32,724 nucleotides of DNA from Hydrogenothermus sp. (GTDB lineage: Bacteria > Aquificota > Aquificia > Aquificales > Hydrogenothermaceae). Made by a program: the position numbers and the translations under genes. Positions 16,029-23,878 of this stretch are shown here, in pieces. Position 1 is the stretch's first letter. Every line of letters begins with the position of its first letter. The stretch covers positions 1 to 32,724 of the forward strand of contig QNYP01000031.1 of NCBI GenBank assembly GCA_003978675.1, given 5' to 3'. The notes beneath the pieces are model-generated. The model worked only from the letters and a program-made list of their open reading frames with translations, had not been told where the DNA came from and did not search any database.

Positions 16029-16446
16029 CTCTTTTCCTCCTAGCTGATAAATATAAAAGCCAATATATTAAAAGAATAATAAGAACACCTATAAATATTT
16101 TTAACAAATAACCAAACTGATTTTGGCTTTCACTAACCTTTGATAAATCATCAATATATATCTTTTTTATAATTCCATGCCCGTCTTCAGAAAAAGCTTT
16201 TACAGTCCAGTATCCAACTTTATTTGGTATAAATGTAATTCTTCCATATTTATCAGTTCTTCCAACCTGATATGGAATTTTAGTATTATCTGGAGCATAA
16301 ATTTCAAACTTTTCATAAGAAAAAGGAGTTCCATCTGCAAAAAATATTTTTATTACAACTGCATTTTTATGACTGACTTTATATTGAACACTATGTGCAA
16401 AAGAAAAGTGAATTATTAAAAAAAATACAAATATAAAACGGAACAT
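16012..16446 (-). CDS. nikL: NikL-like periplasmic component of a nickel transporter
   Basis: NikL-type proteins are accessory parts of some nickel ECF transporters. This one has 144 residues: signal peptide (about 1-17, ending FSFA, mature start HSVQYKV), a single beta-sandwich domain of the carboxypeptidase-regulatory type (about 25-110, with GRTDKYGRITFIP), and a C-terminal membrane helix (about 112-133) followed by a basic tail (RRKR). That topology, exported domain plus C-terminal anchor, is that expected for NikL. It lies between nikK (5 nt) and the barrel gene (overlap). The assignment rests on topology, context and recollection of the family. Confidence 0.65.
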   Translation of the reverse strand: MFRFIFVFFLIIHFSFAHSVQYKVSHKNAVVIKIFFADGTPFSYEKFEIYAPDNTKIPYQVGRTDKYGRITFIPNKVGYWTVKAFSEDGHGIIKKIYIDDLSKVSESQNQFGYLLKIFIGVLIILLIYWLLYLSARRKRVEKTE

Positions 16447-16451
16447 TTCTT

Positions 16452-17141
16452 TTATTTAACCTCAAAATTTAAAGTGGTTGTATAAATAACCTCATCTGTC
16501 TTTTCTGAATTAACTTTTTCCCTATAAGTTGCCTCTATTAACTGGAGGCCTTTGTGTTTTATTCTTATGTTTATTCTCCCATGGCTATCAGTTATACCTC
16601 TAACCTTTCCATCATATGCTACTGGGATGTTTTTTGCTGGCTTACCATTAAAAGTTATGAGAAGTCTAATTTTATCCCCTTCTTGTAATTTTAAAGGATT
16701 ATTTACTGGAATTATATCCAACTTTTTTGTAAAGGATTTTTCTAAATTTTTACTCCATAGATTTATCCTTTTAACACTTTCGTAAGATAACCAGCTTTTT
16801 ATAGGAGTATCAATTTGGTTTTTGGGTTTATTAATAGTTCCATAAGGTGTTTTAGTCCAATATCCACTTGAAATATCAACATATATAGTTGCACAATTTT
16901 TATTTATTACCAATGGATATTCTTTTTTTACATCTATTTCTATTTTATTTCCATCTTTATCTATACATTTTACAGATTGAATATTTTCAGGATTGTATTT
17001 TATAAGCTTTTTTCCACCATGAGATGAGTATTTATGACCGTAATATAGAACATATTTATCTTGAGACTTTTCTATCCATAAATCGTGAGCATAAACTAAT
17101 GAAAAATATAGCCATATTATAACTAATAGCCTATTTAACAT
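16452..17141 (-). CDS. nikK: NikK-like periplasmic protein (DUF4198 type)
   Basis: DUF4198/NikK proteins are exported accessory components of nickel ECF transporters. The start is set at ATG 17141 because GAGGT lies just upstream and the resulting N-terminus MLNRLLVIIWLYFSLVYA is a clean signal peptide; an in-frame ATG at 17186 has no ribosome-binding site. The mature protein starts HDLWIE, the typical DUF4198 beginning, and continues with beta-rich sequence including YYGHKYSSHGG and a C-terminal domain with VRGITDSHGRINIRI. Exposed His residues could bind nickel. It follows hypA after 61 nt without a terminator, so it is probably the continuation of the hydrogenase maturation operon. Confidence 0.72.
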   Translation of the reverse strand: MLNRLLVIIWLYFSLVYAHDLWIEKSQDKYVLYYGHKYSSHGGKKLIKYNPENIQSVKCIDKDGNKIEIDVKKEYPLVINKNCATIYVDISSGYWTKTPYGTINKPKNQIDTPIKSWLSYESVKRINLWSKNLEKSFTKKLDIIPVNNPLKLQEGDKIRLLITFNGKPAKNIPVAYDGKVRGITDSHGRINIRIKHKGLQLIEATYREKVNSEKTDEVIYTTTLNFEVK

Positions 17142-17202
17142 GCCTACCTCACTTTTATAGTTTAAATTTGAATATTTTACTATCATGAAAGATTAAAGAA
17201 CA

Positions 17203-17553
17203 TTATTTATCAACATCTAACTCTAAGCTCATTAAATACATATCTTCTCCATCTAGTATTTGCAGATTATAGCCATTGCAAAAAGGACAGATAAATTTGT
17301 TATTCTCAACTGTAAAATCCTTATTACAGTCTTCACATTTTGCTATCACATCTTGAATTATCATTTCTAACTTTGCATTTTCGCAAATTGTTTTTTCTTT
17401 AAAAGTATCAAAAGCAATTTTCAAAAGATGAGGTTCTATTCCTGACATTTTACCAATTTTAATTATTACTTTAGAAACAGATTTAGCTTTATTTTCTAAA
17501 GCATGTTTTTCTATTAAATCCAATAAGCTTTGGACTACTGAAAATTCGTGCAT
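17203..17553 (-). CDS. hypA: Nickel insertion protein HypA
   Basis: HypA delivers nickel, with HypB, to the hydrogenase large subunit. It begins MHEFSVVQSLL, with the essential N-terminal Met-His-Glu nickel site, and carries a zinc-binding domain with CEDC and CPFC. Its 116 residues are of normal length. It starts 1 nt after the hypE stop codon, so translation is coupled. Confidence 0.96.
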   Translation of the reverse strand: MHEFSVVQSLLDLIEKHALENKAKSVSKVIIKIGKMSGIEPHLLKIAFDTFKEKTICENAKLEMIIQDVIAKCEDCNKDFTVENNKFICPFCNGYNLQILDGEDMYLMSLELDVDK

Positions 17554-17554
17554 T

Positions 17555-18553
17555 TTAACAAATCCTTGGCAATAATTCTCCAGCAGGAGGTTCCATAATT
17601 CGTTTTGAACCGTAAGGAGATTTCAATATTACTTTTCCTTTATAGTCAGATATAACCCTTCCTATAATTTCTGAATTTTTACCTAACTCATTATTTCTCA
17701 TAACTTCTAAAGTTCTTTCTGCTTCCTTTTCAGGAACAGCTATTACTAATTTACCTTCATTTGCTAAGGTATAAGGTTCTAACCCTAAAAGTTCACAAAG
17801 GCCTTGAACTTCAGATTTTACAGGAATTTTTTCCTCTTCTACTTCTATTCCTATACTTGACTGCTGCGCCCATTCATTTAGAACTGCAGAAAGCCCGCCT
17901 CTTGTCGGGTCTCTCATGGCTTTTATAGTTATCCCAGCATTTATTAAATCTTCAACTAATGACCATAGAGAAGCACAATCAGAAGATAAATTTCCTTCTA
18001 TTTCTATTTCCTCTCTTTGAGCCATTATGCAGGCTCCATGGTCTCCAATAGTTCCAGAAACAAGTATTACATCTCCTTCATTTATATTATGGGCAGATAT
18101 TCCTTCGTAAATAACTTCTCCTATTCCTGTTGTATTTATAAATATTTTGTCTGCTGAGCCTTTTGGAACTACTTTGGTATCTCCTGTTGTTATTTGAACA
18201 CCTGTTTTTTTCATTTCTTCAGCCATAGATTTAACAATTTTTTCTAAGTCTTCAAAAGAAAATCCCTCTTCTATAATAAATGAACAGCTTAAATATTTAG
18301 GTTTTGCTCCCATCATTGAAATATCATTTACAGTTCCTGCAATAGCAAGTTTTCCAATATTTCCACCTTTAAAAAAGATTGGAGATACTGTAAAACTATC
18401 TGTTGTAAAGGCAATTTTTGAGTTTACGTTTAAAATTGATGCATCTTCCATTTTTTCTAAAATTGGATTTGAAAAGTACCTGAAAAACAATTCTTTAATA
18501 AGTTTTTGTGTTTCTTCTCCACCACCACCGTGTGATAGGAGTATATTTTTCAT
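17555..18553 (-). CDS. hypE: Hydrogenase maturation protein HypE
   Basis: HypE receives the carbamoyl group from HypF on its C-terminal cysteine and dehydrates it, with ATP, to a thiocyanate that donates cyanide to iron. The 332-residue protein has the PurM-like fold signatures (ILLSHGGGGEETQKLI at the start, FTTDSFTVSP, GDTKVV, RDPTRGGLSAVLNEWA) and ends in PRIC, the canonical C-terminus with the acceptor Cys332. It is preceded by hypD (26 nt) and followed by hypA (1 nt). Confidence 0.97.
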   Translation of the reverse strand: MKNILLSHGGGGEETQKLIKELFFRYFSNPILEKMEDASILNVNSKIAFTTDSFTVSPIFFKGGNIGKLAIAGTVNDISMMGAKPKYLSCSFIIEEGFSFEDLEKIVKSMAEEMKKTGVQITTGDTKVVPKGSADKIFINTTGIGEVIYEGISAHNINEGDVILVSGTIGDHGACIMAQREEIEIEGNLSSDCASLWSLVEDLINAGITIKAMRDPTRGGLSAVLNEWAQQSSIGIEVEEEKIPVKSEVQGLCELLGLEPYTLANEGKLVIAVPEKEAERTLEVMRNNELGKNSEIIGRVISDYKGKVILKSPYGSKRIMEPPAGELLPRIC

Positions 18554-18579
18554 TGGGAAAACCTCGTTTTTAATTAATA

Positions 18580-19692
18580 TTAAACTAGCTCTAACTTTCC
18601 ATACTTATAATACGCAGAACAAGCTCCTTCTGATGATACCATACAAGAACCTAGAGGATTTTGAGGAGTACAAGCTGTTCCAAAAACTTTACAGTCGTAG
18701 GGTTTAGCTACTCCTTTTAATATATCTCCGCAAATGCATAATTTATGGTCGTCAATAGGTTCATTCGGTAATATATCAGCAAAAACTTTCTCTGCATCTA
18801 AGTCTGCATATTCATCTTTTAGTTTTAATGCGGAATATGGAATGTCTCCAACACCTCTCCATCTAAAAACTTCCCGTGGCTCTAAATATTTGTTTATCAT
18901 TTCTTGAGCTTTGATATTTCCCTCCCAAGATACAGCTCTTTTGTATTGAATTTCTACTTCTCTTCTGTTTTCTTTAAATTGACGAATTATCCACAAGATA
19001 CTTTCCATAATATCAACTGGTTCAAATCCTGCCACCACAACAGGAGTTTTGTATAAATCAACAATTTCTTTGTAAATTTTTGCACCTGCTATAACTGAAA
19101 CATGGGAAGGTCCTATAAAGGCATCTATTTTAGCTTCTCCGCTATCCATTATTGCTTTAATAGGAGGAGGAACTAAAACATGGTTTATATGGAAGTAGAC
19201 ATTTTTTATATTTTCCTTTACGACCCTTTCTATTAATGCTGTTGTCATTGGCGTTGTAGTCTCAAAACCTATTGCAAAGTATATAACCCTTTTATCTGGG
19301 TTTTCTTTTGCTATTTTTAAGACATCAAAAGGGGCATAGACCATCTTTATGTTTTTTCCTCTTGCTCTTTCCTTTTGAAGAGAACTTTTAGAACCAGGAA
19401 CTCTAATCATATCTCCAAGAGTAGCGACTATATTATTTTCATCTTGAGCTAAGGCTATAGCATGGTCTATTCTTTCTTTAGGCATTATACATACAGGGCA
19501 ACCAGGACCATGGATGAAATCTATTTCTTCAGGTAGTAGTTGCTTTAGCCCATACTTCATTATAGTATGAGTATGTCCACCACAAACTTCCATAATATTT
19601 ATATTTCTGTCAACTTCTTTTTGTATTAATTTAGCTAATGCTTGTATTCTTTTTGAATCTCTAAAATCTTTTATATAATCTATATTAGACAT
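18580..19692 (-). CDS. hypD: Hydrogenase maturation protein HypD
   Basis: HypD is the iron-sulfur scaffold on which, with HypC, the Fe(CN)2CO unit is built. Signatures present: VCGGHTHTIMKYGL, HGPGCPVCIMP, YFAIGFETTTP, and the C-terminal cysteine-rich region with CICGDILKG, FGTACTP and GACSAYY that binds the [4Fe-4S] cluster. The length of 370 residues is normal. It is separated from hypC by the HAMP-only gene, an unusual insertion in an otherwise standard hypCDE order. Confidence 0.97.
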   Translation of the reverse strand: MSNIDYIKDFRDSKRIQALAKLIQKEVDRNINIMEVCGGHTHTIMKYGLKQLLPEEIDFIHGPGCPVCIMPKERIDHAIALAQDENNIVATLGDMIRVPGSKSSLQKERARGKNIKMVYAPFDVLKIAKENPDKRVIYFAIGFETTTPMTTALIERVVKENIKNVYFHINHVLVPPPIKAIMDSGEAKIDAFIGPSHVSVIAGAKIYKEIVDLYKTPVVVAGFEPVDIMESILWIIRQFKENRREVEIQYKRAVSWEGNIKAQEMINKYLEPREVFRWRGVGDIPYSALKLKDEYADLDAEKVFADILPNEPIDDHKLCICGDILKGVAKPYDCKVFGTACTPQNPLGSCMVSSEGACSAYYKYGKLELV

Positions 19693-19710
19693 GATAATCC
19701 TCCTAAAGCA

Positions 19711-20145
19711 TTATTCTTTCTCCTCTAGTTTTTTCATTAATATAGTTAAGCTTATTCTTAGTCTTTCTATGGAATCCTGTAAAACTCCAAGTTCATCTTT
19801 CCTATTAACCTTTATCTCATTTTCTAAGTTGCCTTTAGATATTTCTTCGATATGAAATATAACCTTATCTAACGGTTCTATAATTTCTCTACCTATAAGT
19901 ATATATGTCATAATAATAATGATAATACTTGCAAATAATAAAAATAATGAAACCATTATAGAAGCTATAAATGGATTGTTCTTGGCAAAATTTAGTAAGT
20001 CTAAAAGCATATTTTCAAAACTTTGATTAGAGAAAAGAAAATAGAAAACTATTATGGAAATTATAAAGGTTATAATAGCTCCTACGGTGGTTATAAATAG
20101 GAACTTATTTGCTAGTTTTTTCTCAGTATCTTTTAATAATTCCAT
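19711..20145 (-). CDS. HAMP-domain membrane protein without an output domain
   Basis: The 144-residue protein has two membrane helices (about 14-37 and 59-83) joined by a short outside loop of about 20 residues, followed by a HAMP domain (about 84-138: EPLDKVIFHIEEISKGNLEN, then DELGVLQDSIERLR) and ends there. HAMP domains pass conformational signals from membrane sensors to kinase, cyclase or chemoreceptor output domains, none of which is present. It sits between hypC and hypD in the same direction with short gaps (18 nt each side), so it is co-expressed with hydrogenase maturation. It may be a remnant, or a partner that joins with a separate output protein. No function is known to me. Confidence 0.85.
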   Translation of the reverse strand: MELLKDTEKKLANKFLFITTVGAIITFIISIIVFYFLFSNQSFENMLLDLLNFAKNNPFIASIMVSLFLLFASIIIIIMTYILIGREIIEPLDKVIFHIEEISKGNLENEIKVNRKDELGVLQDSIERLRISLTILMKKLEEKE

Positions 20146-20163
20146 CCTTTTCCCCTCTTTATT

Positions 20164-20415
20164 TTAATAATCTTTTAATTTTTCTTCTTCTTCTATACTT
20201 TTCAAAATTTCCTCATATACTTTTAAACTTTCAAGGGCATCTTCTTCTCGCATTTTTGTCATTGCGTATCCTACATGTATTAAAACATAATCTCCAACTT
20301 CTACAGGCTCAGGCATAAGGTCTAAAGATACTTTTCTTTTTACTCCCATTGTATCTACAATTGCATAATTATCAGGCAAAATTTCTACTATTTTAGACGG
20401 TATTGAAAGGCACAT
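20164..20415 (-). CDS. hypC: Hydrogenase maturation chaperone HypC
   Basis: HypC carries the Fe(CN)2CO group together with HypD and hands it to the large-subunit precursor. It starts MCLSIPSKIVEI with the essential Cys2, followed by the small OB-fold (VGDYVLIHVGYAMTKM), 83 residues in all. The acidic/lysine C-terminal tail is ordinary. A strong ribosome-binding site (AAGGAGGAC) precedes ATG 20415. It lies 12 nt downstream of the degenerate hypF paralogue. Confidence 0.96.
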   Translation of the reverse strand: MCLSIPSKIVEILPDNYAIVDTMGVKRKVSLDLMPEPVEVGDYVLIHVGYAMTKMREEDALESLKVYEEILKSIEEEEKLKDY

Positions 20416-20427
20416 TTTTAGTCCTCC

Positions 20428-22539
20428 TTAAATAAATATTCCTCCAAATGCTATGTTTTGCTTGTCTATAGGAAGTTTTCTATTTGTAATAATACTGTAA
20501 TTTCCTCCAAAGTGTTTTAAAAATCTTCCTGTTAATACTGGATTTGAAAAGAAATTTCCACAAATGGCTATATTCTTAAGTTTTAATTTGTCCATAATTT
20601 TTGCACTTTCTTCTTTTAATCTATTTCCTAAGCTCTCAAAAATAGAGAAGGCTATCATATCATTTTCTACACCAGCAATTTTATAAGATAAAACACTTTG
20701 AATAGTTTTTATCCAGTCAAAATAAAATGTTCCATTTTCTTCTTCTAAAACAAAGTCTACTATAAGCCCTTGATTACCTGTAAAATTTAGAGATTTGCTT
20801 TGTAGATATAAGTATGGTTCTTCAAAAAAGTTTGCTTTATCTTTTGGGAAAATATCTATTAAATAGGCTATAAGATTGAAAATGTGCGTTAAACTATTTA
20901 TGGTTTTCTTTTTAGCATCTTCTTGTGGTTTTTGTATTTTTTCTTTAATATCAGGGAAGTTCTTAATAAAGTTATTTACAAGTCTTTTTCCTTCTTCTGA
21001 GTTTTCTTTTATTGCTTCTAAAATCCAATATGCATCATTTTGTAGATTTCCAAAAGTTATAGAAGGTTTTATCCATATAACAGGTTTTAATTTTTCATTA
21101 AATCTTTTAACTGCAATGACATCTTGGTTTGCATAATAAGAAAAGTATATTCCAACTGTTCCTTCTTCAAATTTGTTGTGTTCAGCAATGACGGATAGAA
21201 TTGCCCCTTCATATGCTTTAAATGGTTTTTTGTTTTTATATTTGACTTTTATATCTTCAAATTCTCCATTTAGAATGTTTACATTGTTTAATTTATCTAC
21301 GAAATCTTCAAGTTGTAGTAGGATTTTTTCCTTTCTATCTATTAAATATTCACCATTTCCTAAATCTAAAACTGCAAATTTATCGGCAACTGCTAGATTA
21401 CCAGTCTTTTTGGAACTTATTATATTAGGTAAAATTCCCTTCTCACCTTCTTTTATTAGTATATTCCCTTGAGCTACAAAGACATAAGTATCTTCTTGCT
21501 TATTTATAACTGGAAGATCAACTTCAAGATGAAAATCTGTAATATCTTGGTTGTCAACACTATCCACAACAAAAATGTAATTAATTCCTTTATCTGATAA
21601 ATGTTTAGCTAAAAGTATCAATATAGGTTCATCAGGTAATTTTATGTTTATAAAACCTTCAGCAAAACTAACAAGGCTTTTTTCTGGAAAGTCTTTAACT
21701 TGAGCTATTAAAACAGGTTTTTCTTGAGAGGCTAAAGCTTTAACTTCTGTATCTGTTAGGTAAGCTATCTGGTTTAATACTTGTGGATTTGTTATTAAAA
21801 CTGTAATAGGTTTACCTTTTAATATGTTTGAAATTTTTTCTATATTTTCCTCTGTTATTTTCCCAACAAGTTTTTTTCCATTTGTTGTATATATTTCTAG
21901 TATGTTTCCTCTGTCAATAACCCCAGCTACAGAGTTAAATGCACTAAAACATTTTTCTCCATCAAATGCGTATTTCTCATGTTCACCCTTTTTTAAATAA
22001 AGTGGAGTTAGACATTCAAAACAAGAGTTTAGTGGATACTCTCCTTCGCTTTGACAATTTTCACACCTTTGAAAGAACTTAAAAACTGTATTTTCTCTTT
22101 GCAAAGGATATTTATATAAATAAGAATAATGACTACCACAATACTCACAAGATATAAACGGATAGTAAAATTTCCTGTCTTCAGGATTAAATAACTTTTC
22201 TAAACAAGAAGGACAGGTTGATAAATTTTGAGGTAGAACATTTAAATTAGCATGTATTTTAAACTCATCTTTTAATTTTTCAGGTATATTGTCAATATTG
22301 GTAATATTGGCCTGTTCCATAAATATAGAAAGAGGTAATTTTTTCCCTAGTTCATCTAAAAATTTTTCCACATTTTCTAAATTACCATCTATATAAATGA
22401 TTACCTTATCATTTTCTCTTTTTAAAACTCCCTTAACACCTATCTTATCTGAAATATCTTTTATAAACCTAAATATATTTTCATTTCCTGACGAGAAACC
22501 AAATTCTATCTTTAATTTAATTGTGTTTATAGTTTTCAT
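20428..22539 (-). CDS. Degenerate HypF paralogue, probably not catalytic
   Basis: About 703 residues follow the HypF plan but lose its catalytic features. The N-terminal region (about 1-80) resembles the acylphosphatase domain without VQGVGFRP. Both C4 zinc fingers are kept (C110/C113 with C132/C135; C160/C163 with C174/C177). The YrdC-like region lacks GIGGFH and SRGYAP. The Kae1-like region lacks the HHYTH metal site, and its ending (ICGNFFSNPVL ... LPIDKQNIAFGG) replaces LTGGVFQN ... NDGGLSLGQ. The frame is intact with no stops, so it is maintained rather than decaying. The start may be ATG 22539 or GTG 22542; the former is better spaced from GAGGA. It overlaps hyaD and precedes hypC. A scaffold or regulator of HypF/HypE is possible. 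Confidence 0.75.
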   Translation of the reverse strand: MKTINTIKLKIEFGFSSGNENIFRFIKDISDKIGVKGVLKRENDKVIIYIDGNLENVEKFLDELGKKLPLSIFMEQANITNIDNIPEKLKDEFKIHANLNVLPQNLSTCPSCLEKLFNPEDRKFYYPFISCEYCGSHYSYLYKYPLQRENTVFKFFQRCENCQSEGEYPLNSCFECLTPLYLKKGEHEKYAFDGEKCFSAFNSVAGVIDRGNILEIYTTNGKKLVGKITEENIEKISNILKGKPITVLITNPQVLNQIAYLTDTEVKALASQEKPVLIAQVKDFPEKSLVSFAEGFINIKLPDEPILILLAKHLSDKGINYIFVVDSVDNQDITDFHLEVDLPVINKQEDTYVFVAQGNILIKEGEKGILPNIISSKKTGNLAVADKFAVLDLGNGEYLIDRKEKILLQLEDFVDKLNNVNILNGEFEDIKVKYKNKKPFKAYEGAILSVIAEHNKFEEGTVGIYFSYYANQDVIAVKRFNEKLKPVIWIKPSITFGNLQNDAYWILEAIKENSEEGKRLVNNFIKNFPDIKEKIQKPQEDAKKKTINSLTHIFNLIAYLIDIFPKDKANFFEEPYLYLQSKSLNFTGNQGLIVDFVLEEENGTFYFDWIKTIQSVLSYKIAGVENDMIAFSIFESLGNRLKEESAKIMDKLKLKNIAICGNFFSNPVLTGRFLKHFGGNYSIITNRKLPIDKQNIAFGGIFI

Positions 22540-23098
22540 CACTTATCCTCTCTCTTACAAGTTTTCCATTGTAAGAGCCAAAATGTTTTATTACTACATC
22601 TGGCAATGGTAGGTTATTTATTTTTTTATACCTTATACCTAATTTTTCAAGTTCTTTTAATATTTGATATACAGCTGTTTTAAATCCTTCATTTTCTAAA
22701 GGAGGAGTTAGACCTATTTCTGACATACATATGTTTTCTGGAACTATTCCAATAATTATAGTATCTGCTCTTTTACCTTTTAATGCAGTAAGTTCTAGCA
22801 TTTGAAGAACTTCAACTTCATGAGCAGTTTGATGATATGAACCTATACCTGCTAAGTCCTCTGCAGTTAGCCTAAAAACAGAACCAGGTTTATCTTTTAT
22901 GGATATTGTATCTACCAGAATAATATAATCATAATCTTCAAGATACTCCATTAACCTAAAACCGAGGGTTCCAGCATCAATTAAATCAACATCTTGAGTA
23001 AATTCATAGTTTTCCTGTAGGTACTTTACGATAAAGACACCTATACCTTCATCTTTAAAAAGAATATTTCCTACACCTACTATTCCAATTTTTTTCAT
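22517..23098 (-). CDS. hyaD: Hydrogenase maturation protease HyaD
   Basis: This endopeptidase cuts the C-terminal tail of the large subunit once nickel is in place. The family motifs are present: IVGVGNILFKDEGIGV (with the Glu nickel ligand), DAGTLGFRLMEYLEDYDYIILVDT (Asp) and HQTAHEVEVLQML (His). The 193 residues are slightly longer than usual because of a C-terminal extension. The predicted substrate is HyaB, encoded two genes upstream, which has a tail; the second large subunit has none. It is separated from hyaC by 78 nt with a weak terminator-like element, and overlaps the HypF paralogue. Confidence 0.94.
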   Translation of the reverse strand: MKKIGIVGVGNILFKDEGIGVFIVKYLQENYEFTQDVDLIDAGTLGFRLMEYLEDYDYIILVDTISIKDKPGSVFRLTAEDLAGIGSYHQTAHEVEVLQMLELTALKGKRADTIIIGIVPENICMSEIGLTPPLENEGFKTAVYQILKELEKLGIRYKKINNLPLPDVVIKHFGSYNGKLVRERISDENYKHN

Positions 23099-23111
23099 GA
23101 TTTCCTCTCTT

Positions 23112-23145
23112 TAAAAAAGAAAAAAGGGCAAAAGGAGGCAAGCCC
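23112..23145 (-). terminator. Weak terminator or attenuator between hyaC and hyaD
   Basis: On the minus strand GGGC (23145-23142) can pair with GCCC (23129-23126), directly followed by T6-C-T6 (23125-23113). The stem is only 4 GC pairs with a 12-nt loop, so read-through is likely. It could lower expression of hyaD and the maturation genes relative to hyaABC. Confidence 0.35.
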
Positions 23146-23176
23146 ATGAGATTTTTTATATATTCTAAAAATATGC

Positions 23177-23878
23177 TTATACTTGTTCTTTAGGTTGTTT
23201 TTTGAACTTATAACCGCCAAAAACAATACCTATATCACCTTCTTTCCAGAAGATTGTTCTCCATACTTGATAATATATATGGAATGCAACCCATGACAAT
23301 ATTAACCACATTGTAAAGTGATGCCACCATCTTACCCCAGCATGTCCTCCTAATAACCATCCTACCCAATCTGTAGCAAGATGAAGTAATGCAGGCCACC
23401 ATCTACCAATTGCAGACTCTCCACTTTCAAGCCCTTGAACATACATGTAAAATCCTGTAAATAACATCCATAAGAGAAGTAGATGAAGAACTGTAAAGTA
23501 AACGGCATTAAAGCTATCTAAATGAGTACTATCAAAATTCTTTCTTCTGTTTAAAGTTATTAAGTTTAAGAAAACTTCCCAAAACTCCTTGAGATTCTGC
23601 TTAGTAGGTATTACCTTCTTGTAAACCTTTTCAAATCTACTTGCAAAGTACAAGTAGAAAATAACAATAGATACAACATCAAGTAAAAGAGCAGCAAAGA
23701 AATGAAATAGCCTATTATAAGCCATAACATACTTATGTGCTGCTGGTTCAGCAATAAAGGATTGAAAAAATGGATTTGCAATATAAAGTCCTGTTATAAC
23801 TGCTGTTATTATTGAAAATACATTTACCCAATGAATAATTCTCATTGTTGCAGTCATTCTTTTAACTTTCTCATACAT
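23177..23878 (-). CDS. hyaC: Hydrogenase b-type cytochrome subunit
   Basis: This di-haem cytochrome b anchors the periplasmic hydrogenase and passes electrons to quinone. The 233 residues have four membrane helices with haem His residues in RIIHWVNVFS, KYVMAYNRLFHFFAALLL, NAVYFTVLHLLLLWMLFTGF and WWHHFTMWLILSWVAFHIYY. ATG 23878 overlaps the end of hyaB by 8 nt. The family corresponds to HyaC/HupC/HydC. Confidence 0.95.
   Translation of the reverse strand: MYEKVKRMTATMRIIHWVNVFSIITAVITGLYIANPFFQSFIAEPAAHKYVMAYNRLFHFFAALLLDVVSIVIFYLYFASRFEKVYKKVIPTKQNLKEFWEVFLNLITLNRRKNFDSTHLDSFNAVYFTVLHLLLLWMLFTGFYMYVQGLESGESAIGRWWPALLHLATDWVGWLLGGHAGVRWWHHFTMWLILSWVAFHIYYQVWRTIFWKEGDIGIVFGGYKFKKQPKEQV

Noticed and set aside
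10702..22539. The two HypF-like genes as an assembly duplication
   Set aside because: The proteins are only distantly similar and differ in nearly every catalytic motif, so they are old paralogues.
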